A stretch of 64,000 bases of DNA, taken from CAWCXF01 sp963799455. GTDB taxonomy: Bacteria > Pseudomonadota > Alphaproteobacteria > Rhodobacterales > Rhodobacteraceae. The stretch lies in contig CAWCXF010000008.1 in NCBI GenBank assembly GCA_963799455.1, positions 1,364,001-1,428,000 on the forward strand, written 5' to 3'. Below, piece by piece: positions 1 through 8,499 of the stretch; within the stretch, counting starts at the first letter, position 1, and every line of letters starts with the position of its first letter. The translations under genes and the position numbers were made by a program. The notes beneath the pieces were generated by a model. It was not told the origin of the DNA. It made no database searches and was given only the letters and a program-made list of their open reading frames with translations.

Positions 1-400
1 CGGGTGCCGGGGTTGGATTGCCTGTGGAACGACGTGCTGCACCTGAGCCCGGTGCATCCTGCCCTGATCCGCGATGCCAAGCGCGGCCTCGGCCTCGGCT
101 GGTCCAAGGGCGGCTGCGCGGTGGCCGTGATCGACCCCGAGTGCCCTGGTCTGACCCCGGACAACACCGTGGTGTGGCTGTCGCCCGCGCGGGAGAAGGG
201 GGACTTCCGCGCCTCGGCCGAGGATTGGGCGCCCTGTTCGCCCGCGTTCGTGGAGGAGAACGCCCACTTGCCGGAGCGGACGCTCGCCCACTACCGCAGC
301 GAAGGCGAACGGGCATCCGGCGTTCCTGTTCGTGGGCGTGCCGCACATCCTCCGTCGCGGCTCCATCGACCTGCGCGAGGTCGAGGTCATCCGGGTCTGA
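1..400 (+). pseudogene. Hypothetical protein, 5'-truncated by window edge and frameshifted
   Basis: The reading frame is open from the first bases (GTG at 4) through a hydrophilic sequence with motifs LWNDVLHLSPVHPALI and GLGWSKGGCAV. Near 306-308 the sensible frame changes: the next frame over reads HPAFLFVGVPHILRRGSIDL and stops at TGA 398-400, whereas the original frame becomes Arg/Pro/Gly-rich nonsense. I infer a single-base indel. The combined product would be about 132 residues. I do not recognise the family. The start may lie before the window. The neighbours are mobile-element debris, so this may itself be part of a decayed accessory region. Confidence 0.45.
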
Positions 401-528
401 GGAGGGGCAGAACGGCCCCGCCAGACGATGGTGATCGGTGATCCCCTTCCGCCCTGGTTGTCCTCATAGGACCTGCAGGGCATTCCGTGTGGAAGAGGGC
501 GGTGGGGGATCGCTGATCGGTTGCGAGC

Positions 529-798
529 TCAAGCGTCCGGGTCGGTGCTGGCGATCACGCGGATCTCGACGAGAGCGCCGTCGCGGCGCAGGCCGGCCAC
601 CTCGACCGCCGTCCACGCCGGATAGGGCGCCTCGACGTGATCGAGGCGGACGGCGTCGGAGAGGGCGAAGTGCTCGCGCAGACCGACGTGGTAGCTCGTC
701 ATCTCGACGACGGAGCGGAACGTCAGCCCCGCCTCGCGCAGCACGAGCGCGACCTTGGCGAAGGTCTGCCAGAACTGGGCCTCGGCGTCCTGCGGCAT
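529..798 (-). pseudogene. RidA (YjgF/UK114) family protein, C-terminal part only
   Basis: The 89-residue minus-strand frame reads EAQFWQTFAKVALVLREAG, then SVVEMTSYHVGL and PYPAWTAVEV, ending in VEIRVIA. This is the C-terminal two thirds of the RidA family, which deaminates reactive enamine/imine intermediates and is normally 115-130 residues. The N-terminal beta strands and the GxxxxSG region are absent. Upstream the frame runs into the serine-resolvase remnant ending at about 800, so the two fragments were joined by a deletion or insertion. The Met at 798 lies at the junction and is probably not a natural start. Unlikely to be functional. Confidence 0.6.
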
Positions 799-1100
799 GT
801 GCCCGCTCGCGCCCCTTGGAGATCCGCGCCCGGATCAGTTCGCGCTCGAACTCAGCGAGCCCGCCCAGCACGGTGATCATCAGCCGGCCGCGGGGGCCGT
901 CGTGATGTCGGCCCAAGCGTCGGCCCAAGCGTCGGCCCAGGCGTCGGAGAGCGAGCGGAGCGAGGCGTCCTGCTCGGCCACCGTGGCCAGCACCTCGAGG
1001 AGGTCGCGCGCGAGCGCGCCAGACGGTCGAGCCGGGTGACCACGAGCACGCCCCCCCGCCCCAGAGCGTCCAAGAGCCGCCGCAGCTCAGGCCGGCCGCG
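799..1100 (-). pseudogene. Serine recombinase (Tn3-type resolvase) remnant
   Basis: Minus-strand frames contain GRGGVLVVTRLDRLARS (852-1073 region) and then, one frame away, GRLMITVLGGLAEFERELI and RARISKGRERA. These are the conserved core and E-helix of Tn3-family resolvases and invertases. The N-terminal catalytic Ser region (YxRVSxxxQ) and the C-terminal helix-turn-helix are both missing, and a frame change is needed between the halves. Between them sits a tandem expansion (see 907-942). The 3' end is fused to the RidA fragment at about 798-805. This is a decayed mobile-element gene. Confidence 0.6.
907..942. repeat. 12-bp unit repeated three times inside resolvase remnant
   Basis: GTCGGCCCAAGC occurs at 907-918 and 919-930, and with one change at 931-942. 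On the minus strand it encodes repeated Asp-Ala-Trp-Ala, where resolvases normally have a single short loop. It looks like replication-slippage expansion in a dead gene. Confidence 0.75.
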
Positions 1101-1276
1101 CCGGGCTCCCTCGCCATGAGGGTGGGCCCGTGCTCGCAGGAGTCACTGGCATTGCTACTTCGACGACACCGCAGAATCGCCTCGGCCCTGCGGACCGCGT
1201 GATGCCATGTCGGGCAGTCCCGGCGGCGAGAGCCGCCTTCTCCGCCACGGTGCCGGTGAGACAGTTGCGATGCACA

Positions 1277-1822
1277 ATGGTTTCCGCATATCGTCGGGTG
1301 GAGACTGACGGAGCGCGCCCGTGCCGAACGAGAATCTCCATCGCCCGGGTCCGAGAGCGGGGCGACGCCGAGATCCCCCTCGACGTTCTCGAGGGCCTCC
1401 TGAGCTTCTACGTGCGCTCGGTGAACTATGCGCTCTCGAACGACCTCGACCAGCGGCTCGAGGGGCTCGACGTGGCGCGCGGGACGGGCAAGATCACGAC
1501 GCTGCTGATGATCGACCGGGAGCCGGGCATCCGGCCCTCGGCCATCGCGCGGGCGACCCTGCGCGACCGACCGTCGGTCAGCCGCATCATCGCGCCGATG
1601 GTGGCGGCCGGGCTGGTCGAGCAGACGACCGACGAGAGCGAGCGGCGGGCCCAGAAGCTCCGCGTCACCGCGCGGGGGCACGAGGTCGCCGAGCGGGTCC
1701 GCGCCATCGTCCGTGCCCAGAACGAGGCGTTCTTCTCCTCGGTCTCCGACGAGGATCGCGACCATCTCCTGCGCATCCTGCGCGGCCTCTACGCGCGGAT
1801 CCGCGACGGGGAGGTGTCGTGA
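1277..1822 (+). CDS. MarR-family transcriptional regulator
   Basis: About 181 residues from ATG 1277. The frame is open further upstream to 1130, but the upstream residues do not look like a conserved protein; GTG 1298 is an alternative start. The core has a MarR-type winged helix: ARGTGKITTLLMIDREPGIRPS, then the recognition segment ATLRDRPSVSRIIAPMVAAGLVEQ and a wing with ESERRAQKLRVTARG. A C-terminal helix for dimerisation follows. The stop overlaps the start of the SDR gene (GTGA, 1819-1822), so it heads the operon through 10816 and probably controls it in response to the transported compound. The effector is not predictable. Confidence 0.8.
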   Translation: MVSAYRRVETDGARPCRTRISIARVRERGDAEIPLDVLEGLLSFYVRSVNYALSNDLDQRLEGLDVARGTGKITTLLMIDREPGIRPSAIARATLRDRPSVSRIIAPMVAAGLVEQTTDESERRAQKLRVTARGHEVAERVRAIVRAQNEAFFSSVSDEDRDHLLRILRGLYARIRDGEVS

Positions 1823-2511
1823 GCGGGGCCGGCCGGGTCGCCCTGCTGTCGGGCGCATCGCGCGGGATCGGCGCGGCCGTCGCGGCCCGTCTCCGCCGGT
1901 CGGGCTGGCATCTGTCGCTGGGCGCGCGGGATCCCGACGTCCTTGAGGCCGACGAGGCGACGCAGATCGTCCCCTACGACGCTCTTCGTGGGGGAGAGGC
2001 GGACTGGGCGGCGGCGGCGCGGGAGCGTTTCGGGCGGATCGACGCCGTCGTCTGCTGTGCCGGGGTGATGCATCCCGCCACCATCGTCGAGATCGAGGAC
2101 GACGCGCTCGACGCCATGTGGGAGATCAACGTCAAGGCGCCGCGGCGGCTCGTCAAGGCCACCTGGGGCGACCTGCGGGCGGCCGGATCGGGCCGCGTCG
2201 TCATCCTCAGCTCGCTGTCGGGCCTCCGCGTGAAGTCCGCGGCCAGCGGACCTTACGCGATGACCAAGCACGCCGCCACGGCGCTCTGCCACGGCATCCG
2301 CAAGGCGGGTTGGGAGGACGGCATCCGCTCCACGGCGATCTGCCCGGGCTTCGTGGACACCGACATGGGCCGCGCCGTCACCGACCTGCCGCCCGAGCGC
2401 ATGACCCGGCCTGAGGAGGTCGCCCGCCTGGTCGAGATGGCCCTCGACCTGCCCGCCACGGCGTCGATGGCCGAGATGGCCGTCAACTGCCTCTTGGAGG
2501 ATCTCCACTGA
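1819..2511 (+). CDS. SDR-family NAD(P)-dependent oxidoreductase
   Basis: 230 residues from GTG 1819, overlapping the regulator by four bases. It has the classical short-chain dehydrogenase layout: nucleotide-binding SGASRGIG at residues 11-18, CCAG at 79-82, Ser131/Ser132, and the catalytic YAMTK with Tyr146 and Lys150, then CPGFVDTDM. Family members oxidise or reduce hydroxy/keto groups with NAD(P). Substrate unknown. The stop TGA (2509-2511) shares its last base with the ATG of the following FAD oxidoreductase, so the two are translationally coupled. Placement with two flavin oxidoreductases and an ABC importer suggests a catabolic step. Confidence 0.85.
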   Translation: MSGAGRVALLSGASRGIGAAVAARLRRSGWHLSLGARDPDVLEADEATQIVPYDALRGGEADWAAAARERFGRIDAVVCCAGVMHPATIVEIEDDALDAMWEINVKAPRRLVKATWGDLRAAGSGRVVILSSLSGLRVKSAASGPYAMTKHAATALCHGIRKAGWEDGIRSTAICPGFVDTDMGRAVTDLPPERMTRPEEVARLVEMALDLPATASMAEMAVNCLLEDLH

Positions 2512-3842
2512 TGCCCGGACCGCCCGTCGTGCATGTGGAGGGGAACGCCGAGCTGCCGCAGGCCGTCGACGTGGTGGTCGTGGGGGGCGGGATCATCGGC
2601 GCCTCGACCGCCCTGGAGCTCGCGGAACGGGGACTCCGCGTCGCGCTCTGCGAGAAGGGGGAGATCGCTCACGAGCAGTCGAGCCGCAACTGGGGCTGGG
2701 TCCGCATCTCGCGGCGCGACCCGCGCGAGGTGCCGCTGATGAACGAGGCGCTCAGGCTGTGGAGGGGAATGGACGAGCGCACGGGCCGGGCCACCGGCTA
2801 CGAGCGCGCGGGCATCGTCTTCGTGTGCGCCGACGAGAAGCAGCTCGACGACCACGACCGCTGGCGCCGGCACCTCGAGCCCTACCAATACCGCAGCCGG
2901 ATGCTGAACCGGCGCGAGCTCGACGAGCTGGCCCCGGGCGGCGAGCTGAAGGGCGCGGGCGCGCTCTACACGCCCGAGGACGGGCGCGCCGAGCCCCAGA
3001 TGGCCGCCCCCGCCATCGCCGAGGCCGCACGCGAGCGGGGCGCGGCGATCTTGACCCGCTGCGCGGTGCGCACGGTCGAGACGTCGGCCGGGGCCATCTC
3101 GGGGGTGGTGACCGAGCGGGGGTCGATCGGTTGCTCGGCGGTGGTGCTCGCAGGTGGCATGTGGTCGAGCCTCTTCGCGGGCAATCTCGGGCTCGACCTG
3201 CCGCAGCTCGGCGTCGTCAGCCACGTGATCCGGACCGAGCCCGTCGAGGGCGGGCCGGAGCGCGCGATCTGGACCTCGCGCTTCGCGATCCGCAAGCGCG
3301 CCGATGGCGGGCACACCATCTCGCGCGGGTCGGGCAACACGGTCGACATCGTGCCGGACTCGTTCCGCCATGGCTGGAAATACCTGGCGGCCTTCCGGAT
3401 GCAGCGCCGCGACCTGCACTTCCGCCTGAGCTCGCGCTTCGTCCACGAGGCGCGGCGCAGGCGGCGCTGGGGGGCCGGGGACCGGACGCCCTTCGAAGAG
3501 GAGCGGGCGATCGACCCCGCCCCCTCCGAGCGCATGACGCGCACGCTTCTGAACGATGTGGGCGAGGTCTTCCCCGCCCTGAGGAACGCCAGGGTGGCGC
3601 AGAGCTGGGCGGGCTGCATCGACGTGACGCCCGACGCGATCCCGGTGATCTCGGGCGTGGACGCGATCCCGGGCCTCTTCGTCGGCACGGGGTTCTCGGG
3701 CCACGGCTTCGGGATCGGGCCGGGCGCGGGGCTGCTCCTCGCCGACCTGGTGACGGATGCCGCGCCCTGCGTCGATCCGGCTCCATTCCGCTTCTCGCGC
3801 TTCACCGACGGCAGCCGCGTCGAGCCCGACGAGGGCTTCTAA
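2511..3842 (+). CDS. FAD-dependent oxidoreductase, DAO (D-amino-acid oxidase-like) family
   Basis: 443 residues. The N-terminal Rossmann motif VVVVGGGIIGAST (GxGxxG at 25-30) and the family motif SSRNWGWVR (57-65) place it with DadA/glycine-oxidase-like flavoproteins. The C-terminal CIDVTPDAIPVISG and GFSGHGFGIGPGAG complete the FAD site. Such enzymes oxidise the C-N bond of amino acids, N-methyl amino acids or opines, giving a keto acid and an amine. No signal peptide, so cytoplasmic. It precedes the ABC importer genes by 58 bp and a second DAO enzyme ends the operon, implying two flavin-dependent oxidations of the imported substrate. Confidence 0.85.
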   Translation: MPGPPVVHVEGNAELPQAVDVVVVGGGIIGASTALELAERGLRVALCEKGEIAHEQSSRNWGWVRISRRDPREVPLMNEALRLWRGMDERTGRATGYERAGIVFVCADEKQLDDHDRWRRHLEPYQYRSRMLNRRELDELAPGGELKGAGALYTPEDGRAEPQMAAPAIAEAARERGAAILTRCAVRTVETSAGAISGVVTERGSIGCSAVVLAGGMWSSLFAGNLGLDLPQLGVVSHVIRTEPVEGGPERAIWTSRFAIRKRADGGHTISRGSGNTVDIVPDSFRHGWKYLAAFRMQRRDLHFRLSSRFVHEARRRRRWGAGDRTPFEEERAIDPAPSERMTRTLLNDVGEVFPALRNARVAQSWAGCIDVTPDAIPVISGVDAIPGLFVGTGFSGHGFGIGPGAGLLLADLVTDAAPCVDPAPFRFSRFTDGSRVEPDEGF

Positions 3843-3900
3843 GACCCGGGCCCCGACGACGCCCGGACCGAGCATCACCAGTGATCAGGAGGGCAGACTC

Positions 3901-5550
3901 ATGACCAGCACCAAGCAAGACCCGGGCGGGATCGGCCGCCGCGACGTGATGCGCCTCGCCGCGGGCGGCGTCACCCTCATGATGTCGTCCGCCGCGGCGG
4001 GGCGGCTGCGCGCGCAGGAGGCGCGCTCGGGGCAGGTCGTGATCGGCTTCTCGCAGGAGCCCACGGTGATGAACCCCCACCTGCCGCACATCGAGGTGGA
4101 CGAGGGGATCCACTTCAACGTCTTCGACCCGCTCTTCACCGTGCAGCCCGACGGCAGCTTCGCACCGGCGCTGGCGCGCGAGGTGCCCTCGGTCGAGAAC
4201 GGCGGCATCTCGGAGGACGGTCTGCGCTGGCGCGTGCTGCTGCGCGACGACGTGACCTGGCACGACGGGACGCCGTTCACGGCCGAGGACGTCAAGTTCA
4301 CGATCGAGCTCCAGGCGAACCCCGACTTCCGCGCCATGAGGCGCACGGGGCACGAGCTCGTGCGCAACATCGAGGTCGTGGGCGAGCACGAGCTGACCTG
4401 GGAGATGGAGTCCGCCTTCGCTCCCTACCCGGCGATCCTGGCCTGGACCTTCATCGTCCCCGCCCACATCCTTGGCGAGGGCGACCCGAACGAGTCCCCC
4501 TTCAACAACGCCCCCGTCGGCACCGGCGCGTTCAAGTTCGGCGAGCGGGTGGCGGGCAGCTACATCCTGCTGGAGGCCAACGCCGACTACTGGGGCGAAG
4601 GCCCGCATCTCGATCAGGCGATCTTTCGCTACATCCCCGACCTGACGGTGCTCTACACCCAGTTCCGCACCGGCGACATCGACGTCATCGCGCTCCAGGG
4701 CATCCTGCCCGACCGGTTCGAGGAGGCGCAGGGGCTCGAGGGGCGGGAGGTCGTGGTGCTGCCCGCGGCGACGGTGGAGTCGGTCAGCCTCAACCTCGGC
4801 CTCCCGGTGTTCCAGGATCTCGCCGTGCGCCAGGCGCTCTACCACGCCATCGACAAGCAGACGATCATCGACGCGCTCTACTACGGGGTGCCCACGGCGA
4901 CCGAAAGCTACATGCCCCAGCAGTCGGCCTACTACAACGACGGGCTGCCCCGGCACGAGTTCTCGATCGACGAGGCGAACAGGCTGCTCGACGAGGCGGG
5001 CTGGGAGCGCGGATCGGATGGGATCCGGGAGAAGGACGGGGTGCGCCTCGCCTTCACCAATTCCACGACGGCAGGCAACAGCACCCGCGAGCAGGTCCAG
5101 CAGTTCATCCAGCAGGGCTTCGCCGAGATCGGCGCGGAGATGACGATCTCGAACCTCCCGCCCGCGGTGATGTGGGGGGAGTACTGGATGATGTCGGAGT
5201 TCGAGTCCGCCGTGGTGGGCATCAACTTCCTGACGGGCCCCGACCCGGATGTCTCGAACTACCTCCACTCGGCGTCGATCCCCGCCAAGGGGGGCGCGGG
5301 GCAGAACACCTGGCAGTATGAGAACCCGGAGGTGGACCAGCTCCTCGAGGAGGGAGGCAACCGCTTCACGGTCGAGGAGCGGCGCGAGGTCTACGACCGC
5401 ATCCAGGAGATCGTCCGGGAGGACCTGCCTCTGCTGCCGCTGTTCCAATACGCCAACCTGCGCGGCTACCGCGAGGGCCTTCAGGGCTTCGAGGCCAACG
5501 TGAACGTCCGCATCGAGACGTGGAACGTGAACACCTGGCGCTGGGCCTGA
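3901..5550 (+). CDS. ABC transporter substrate-binding protein, family 5 (dipeptide/opine type)
   Basis: 549 residues from ATG 3901, preceded by GGAGGG. The start carries a Tat signal: GRRDVMRLAAGG with twin Arg at 13-14, a hydrophobic stretch and likely cleavage near residue 38. The mature protein matches the SBP_bac_5 fold of DppA/OppA/NikA proteins: QEPTVMNPHLP, WHDGTPFTAEDVKFTIE, GTGAFKF, VRQALYHAIDK and a C-terminal LPLLPLFQYANLRGY. Periplasmic binding protein for the importer encoded just downstream. Tat export implies folding in the cytoplasm before secretion. Ligand unknown; the flanking oxidoreductases favour an amino-acid derivative, opine or peptide. Confidence 0.9.
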   Translation: MTSTKQDPGGIGRRDVMRLAAGGVTLMMSSAAAGRLRAQEARSGQVVIGFSQEPTVMNPHLPHIEVDEGIHFNVFDPLFTVQPDGSFAPALAREVPSVENGGISEDGLRWRVLLRDDVTWHDGTPFTAEDVKFTIELQANPDFRAMRRTGHELVRNIEVVGEHELTWEMESAFAPYPAILAWTFIVPAHILGEGDPNESPFNNAPVGTGAFKFGERVAGSYILLEANADYWGEGPHLDQAIFRYIPDLTVLYTQFRTGDIDVIALQGILPDRFEEAQGLEGREVVVLPAATVESVSLNLGLPVFQDLAVRQALYHAIDKQTIIDALYYGVPTATESYMPQQSAYYNDGLPRHEFSIDEANRLLDEAGWERGSDGIREKDGVRLAFTNSTTAGNSTREQVQQFIQQGFAEIGAEMTISNLPPAVMWGEYWMMSEFESAVVGINFLTGPDPDVSNYLHSASIPAKGGAGQNTWQYENPEVDQLLEEGGNRFTVEERREVYDRIQEIVREDLPLLPLFQYANLRGYREGLQGFEANVNVRIETWNVNTWRWA

Positions 5551-5555
5551 TCCCC

Positions 5556-5578
5556 GGGGGCGCGGCCGCCGCGCCCCC
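5556..5578 (+). promoter_or_regulatory. Strong GC hairpin between binding-protein and permease genes
   Basis: GGGGGCGCGG (5556-5565) pairs perfectly with CCGCGCCCCC (5569-5578) around a 3-base loop, immediately after the binding-protein stop and 21 bp before the permease GTG. There is no T-run, so it is not a classical terminator. Such hairpins typically protect the upstream mRNA from 3' decay or partly attenuate, giving more binding protein than membrane subunits. Confidence 0.6.
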
Positions 5579-5599
5579 CTTCCCGCACGAGGGCGAGCC

Positions 5600-6550
5600 G
5601 TGATCCGCTTCCTCCTCCGCCGCGCCGGGCACAGCGCGATCCTGCTGGTGCTCGTCTCGATGATCGGCTTCGCGGTGCTGAACCTCGCGCCGGGCGGGCC
5701 GCTGTCGCAGTTCGCCCTCTCTCCCGGCATGACCCAGGCCGAGCTCGACCGGATCGCGGCCCAGATGGGCCTCGATCGGCCGCTGCTGGTGCAGTACCTC
5801 GAATGGTTCTCGCGCCTCTTCGTCGGCGACTGGGGCAACAGCTTCCGCGACGGCGTGCCGGTGCTCCAGGTGATCGGGCGCCACCTCTTCGCGACGCTGC
5901 TGCTGATGCTCACCTCCACGGTGATCTCGGTGGGCTTGGGCACGCTGATCGGCGTCCTCGCCGCGACCCGGCGCTACTCGCTCTTCGACTACGCGGCGAC
6001 GATTGCGGCGATGGTGGCGCTGTCGATCCCGACCTTCTGGTTCGGGCTCGTCGCCATCTACGTCTTCGCGCTGGAGCTCGGCTGGCTGCCCGCGGGCAAC
6101 ATGTACACCATCGGGGACGGCTCGCTGCTCGACTACGCCGAGCATCTGATCCTGCCCTCGGTGGTGCTCGCGCTCGTCAACGTCGCGGTCTGGTCGCGTT
6201 ACATGCGGACCTCCATGCTCGACGTGATCGACCAGGACTACGTGCGCACGGCGCGCGCCAAGGGGCTCACGCGGCGCCGCGTGCTCTGGGGCCACGTCAT
6301 CCGCAACGCGCTGATCCCGATGATCACCCTCGCGGGGCTCCAGCTCCCCACGCTGCTCTCGGGCGCGCTCGTCACCGAGACGGTGTTCACCTGGCCGGGG
6401 ATGGGCCGGCTCTTCCTCGACAGCCTGGGATACAACGACTACCCGGTGGTGATGGGGCTCTTGATGTTCTCGGCGCTCCTCGTCCTCGTGGGCAACCTCG
6501 TCGCCGACGCGCTCGTGGCGATGGCCGACCCCCGGGTCCGCCTCGAATGA
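5600..6550 (+). CDS. ABC transporter permease, DppB/OppB type
   Basis: 316 residues from GTG 5600. It starts with a membrane helix (FLLRRAGHSAILLVLVSMIG) and the family motif NLAPGGPL. The IM-loop is visible as YVRTARAKGLTRRRVLWGHVIRNALIP, the EAA motif that contacts the ATPases, and about six transmembrane segments are apparent. It forms half of the inner-membrane channel with the next gene, with which it overlaps by four bases (ATGA at 6547-6550). Confidence 0.9.
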   Translation: MIRFLLRRAGHSAILLVLVSMIGFAVLNLAPGGPLSQFALSPGMTQAELDRIAAQMGLDRPLLVQYLEWFSRLFVGDWGNSFRDGVPVLQVIGRHLFATLLLMLTSTVISVGLGTLIGVLAATRRYSLFDYAATIAAMVALSIPTFWFGLVAIYVFALELGWLPAGNMYTIGDGSLLDYAEHLILPSVVLALVNVAVWSRYMRTSMLDVIDQDYVRTARAKGLTRRRVLWGHVIRNALIPMITLAGLQLPTLLSGALVTETVFTWPGMGRLFLDSLGYNDYPVVMGLLMFSALLVLVGNLVADALVAMADPRVRLE

Positions 6551-7437
6551 ACGACGCCGTCGCCACCCCGCGGCTCGCCGCGGCCCCGGCTCGGTGGTGG
6601 CGCTCGCGCGGGCTGCGGCGCTTCGCGCGCCACCGCCTCGCGGTCACGGGGCTGGCCACGGTCGCGGTCCTGACGCTCGCCTGCGTCGTGGGGCCGTGGC
6701 TGCTGCCCTACGACATGCTCCAAATCGATCTGGCGGCGCGGTTCTCCCCGCCCCTGACCGGCGACCACTATCTGGGGACCGATCCGCTCGGGCGCGACCT
6801 CGCCTCGAGGCTCCTGATGGCGGGCCGGGTCTCGCTGCTCGTGGGCTTCGCCGCGATGGTGATCTCGACGGCGATCGGCGCCGTGGTGGGGATCGTCGCG
6901 GGCTACGCCGGCCGGTGGCCCGACGCCATGCTGATGCGCTTCACCGACGCGTTCCTGTGCTTTCCTCAGATCTTCCTGCTGCTGGTGCTCGCGGCCTTCC
7001 TGGAGCCCACGGCGATGACCATCACCCTCATCATCGCGCTGACGAGCTGGATGGAGATCGCGCGCATCGTGGCGGCCGAGACCCGCTCGCTGCGCGGGCG
7101 CGACTTCGTCACCGCCGCGCGCATGGGCGGGGCGAGCCATGCCTGGATCATGACGCGCGAGCTGATGCCCAACGTGGCCGGCCCCATCATCGTCGCGGCC
7201 ACGCTGACGGTCGCGCGCGCGATCCTGATCGAGGCCTATGTGAGCTTCCTCGGCTACGGCATCCAGCCGCCGCTGCCGAGTTGGGGCAACATGCTCAACG
7301 ACGCCCAGCGGCATCTCGACTCCGCCCCCTGGCTCGCCATCGTGCCGGGCATCGCGATCACCCTCGCCGTCACGGGGTTCAACTTCATCGGCGACGGGAT
7401 GCGCGACGCGCTCGACGCGCGCAGCGACGCGCGATGA
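6547..7437 (+). CDS. ABC transporter permease, DppC/OppC type
   Basis: 296 residues from ATG 6547. The N-terminal cytoplasmic part ends in RFARHRLAVTGL before the first membrane helix. The signature HYLGTDPLGRDLASRLLMAGR is typical of DppC-type permeases, and the EAA loop reads RDFVTAARMGGASHAWIMTRELMPN. About six transmembrane helices, with the usual C-terminal PLPSWGNML. Partner of the preceding permease. A 54-bp gap without obvious signals separates it from the first ATPase gene. Confidence 0.9.
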   Translation: MNDAVATPRLAAAPARWWRSRGLRRFARHRLAVTGLATVAVLTLACVVGPWLLPYDMLQIDLAARFSPPLTGDHYLGTDPLGRDLASRLLMAGRVSLLVGFAAMVISTAIGAVVGIVAGYAGRWPDAMLMRFTDAFLCFPQIFLLLVLAAFLEPTAMTITLIIALTSWMEIARIVAAETRSLRGRDFVTAARMGGASHAWIMTRELMPNVAGPIIVAATLTVARAILIEAYVSFLGYGIQPPLPSWGNMLNDAQRHLDSAPWLAIVPGIAITLAVTGFNFIGDGMRDALDARSDAR

Positions 7438-7491
7438 AGGCTGGCGCACGGGGCGTGGCACGATGACGGGCGCTCCGCGGGGCAGCGTGCC

Positions 7492-8499
7492 ATGAGCCAC
7501 TGGCTCACCGTCGAGGGGCTGGGCGTCCGCTTCGCCTCGGAGGGGCGCGAGGTCGGCGTCGTCCACGACATCGGCTTCACGCTCGACGCTGGCGAGACGC
7601 TGGCGATCGTGGGCGAGAGCGGGTCGGGCAAGTCGGTCACGAGCCTCGCGCTGATGGGCCTCCTGCCGCCGCCACCGCGCGCGCTCGTCACCGGGCGCGC
7701 GGTGCTTCACGGCGCCGGCGAGACCGACCTCGTGGGGCTCTCCGAGCGCCGGATGCGCGCGATCCGCGGCGACCGTATCGCCATGATCTTCCAAGAGCCG
7801 CTGACCTCGCTGAACCCCGTCCACCGAGTCGGGCGCCAGATCGTCGAGGCCATTCGCTGCCACCGCCCCGTGGGCGCGCGCGAGGCGAGGGCGCGCGCGG
7901 CCGAGCTCCTCGAGCAGGTCGGCATCCCCGATCCTGCGGGGCGGCTCGACAGCTACCCCCACGAGCTCTCGGGCGGCATGCGCCAGCGCGTCGTCATCGC
8001 CATAGCACTCGCGCTCGAGCCCGACGTGCTCATCGCCGACGAGCCCACCACCGCGCTCGACGTCACCGTCCAGGCACAGATCCTGGAGCTGCTGAAGGCC
8101 CTCCAGCAGCAGACCGGCATGGGGATGCTCTTCGTCACGCACAACTTCGGCGTCGTGGCCGAGATCGCCGATCGCGCGCTCGTCATGTATGCGGGCCGCG
8201 TCGTCGAGGAGGGGGCGGTCGGAGAGGTCTTGACCCGCCCGCTGATGCCCTACACCGCCGGGCTGATGCGTTCGGTGCCGCGGCTGAAGGACGCCGGCCG
8301 GCCGGGCCACCGGCTCGACACGATCGAGGGCTTCGTGCCCGACCCGGCCCACCCGCCCGCGGGCTGCCCCTTCCACCCACGCTGCGGCTGGCACGAACCG
8401 GGGCGCTGCGATGCGGCGCTGCCCGGTCTCGAGGCCGCCGCGCCGGGCCATCGCCTGCGCTGCCACCGCTGGCGCGAGATCGAGCGGGGCGCGGCGTGA
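7492..8499 (+). CDS. ABC transporter ATP-binding protein, DppD/OppD type
   Basis: 335 residues from ATG 7492. Walker A is GESGSGKS (41-48), the Q-loop reads IFQEPLTSLNP, the signature LSGGMRQRV, Walker B VLIADEPTTALDV, and the switch His is in FVTHNFGVV. The C-terminal extension has the oligopeptide-family cysteine cluster (CPFHPRC, GRCD), which in related proteins can bind an iron-sulfur cluster. One of two ATPases energising the importer. The stop overlaps the next ATPase start (GTGA, 8496-8499). Confidence 0.9.
   Translation: MSHWLTVEGLGVRFASEGREVGVVHDIGFTLDAGETLAIVGESGSGKSVTSLALMGLLPPPPRALVTGRAVLHGAGETDLVGLSERRMRAIRGDRIAMIFQEPLTSLNPVHRVGRQIVEAIRCHRPVGAREARARAAELLEQVGIPDPAGRLDSYPHELSGGMRQRVVIAIALALEPDVLIADEPTTALDVTVQAQILELLKALQQQTGMGMLFVTHNFGVVAEIADRALVMYAGRVVEEGAVGEVLTRPLMPYTAGLMRSVPRLKDAGRPGHRLDTIEGFVPDPAHPPAGCPFHPRCGWHEPGRCDAALPGLEAAAPGHRLRCHRWREIERGAA

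Noticed and set aside
464..1858. 464-residue minus-strand open frame
   Set aside because: It strings together pieces of resolvase with out-of-frame antisense of RidA and MarR sequence. High-GC DNA gives long spurious frames; only the resolvase core in it is meaningful.
3802..5943. 713-residue minus-strand open frame opposite the binding protein and permease
   Set aside because: Antisense shadow, His/Val/Arg/Asp-rich with no motifs, while the plus strand encodes a clear Tat-secreted binding protein and permease.
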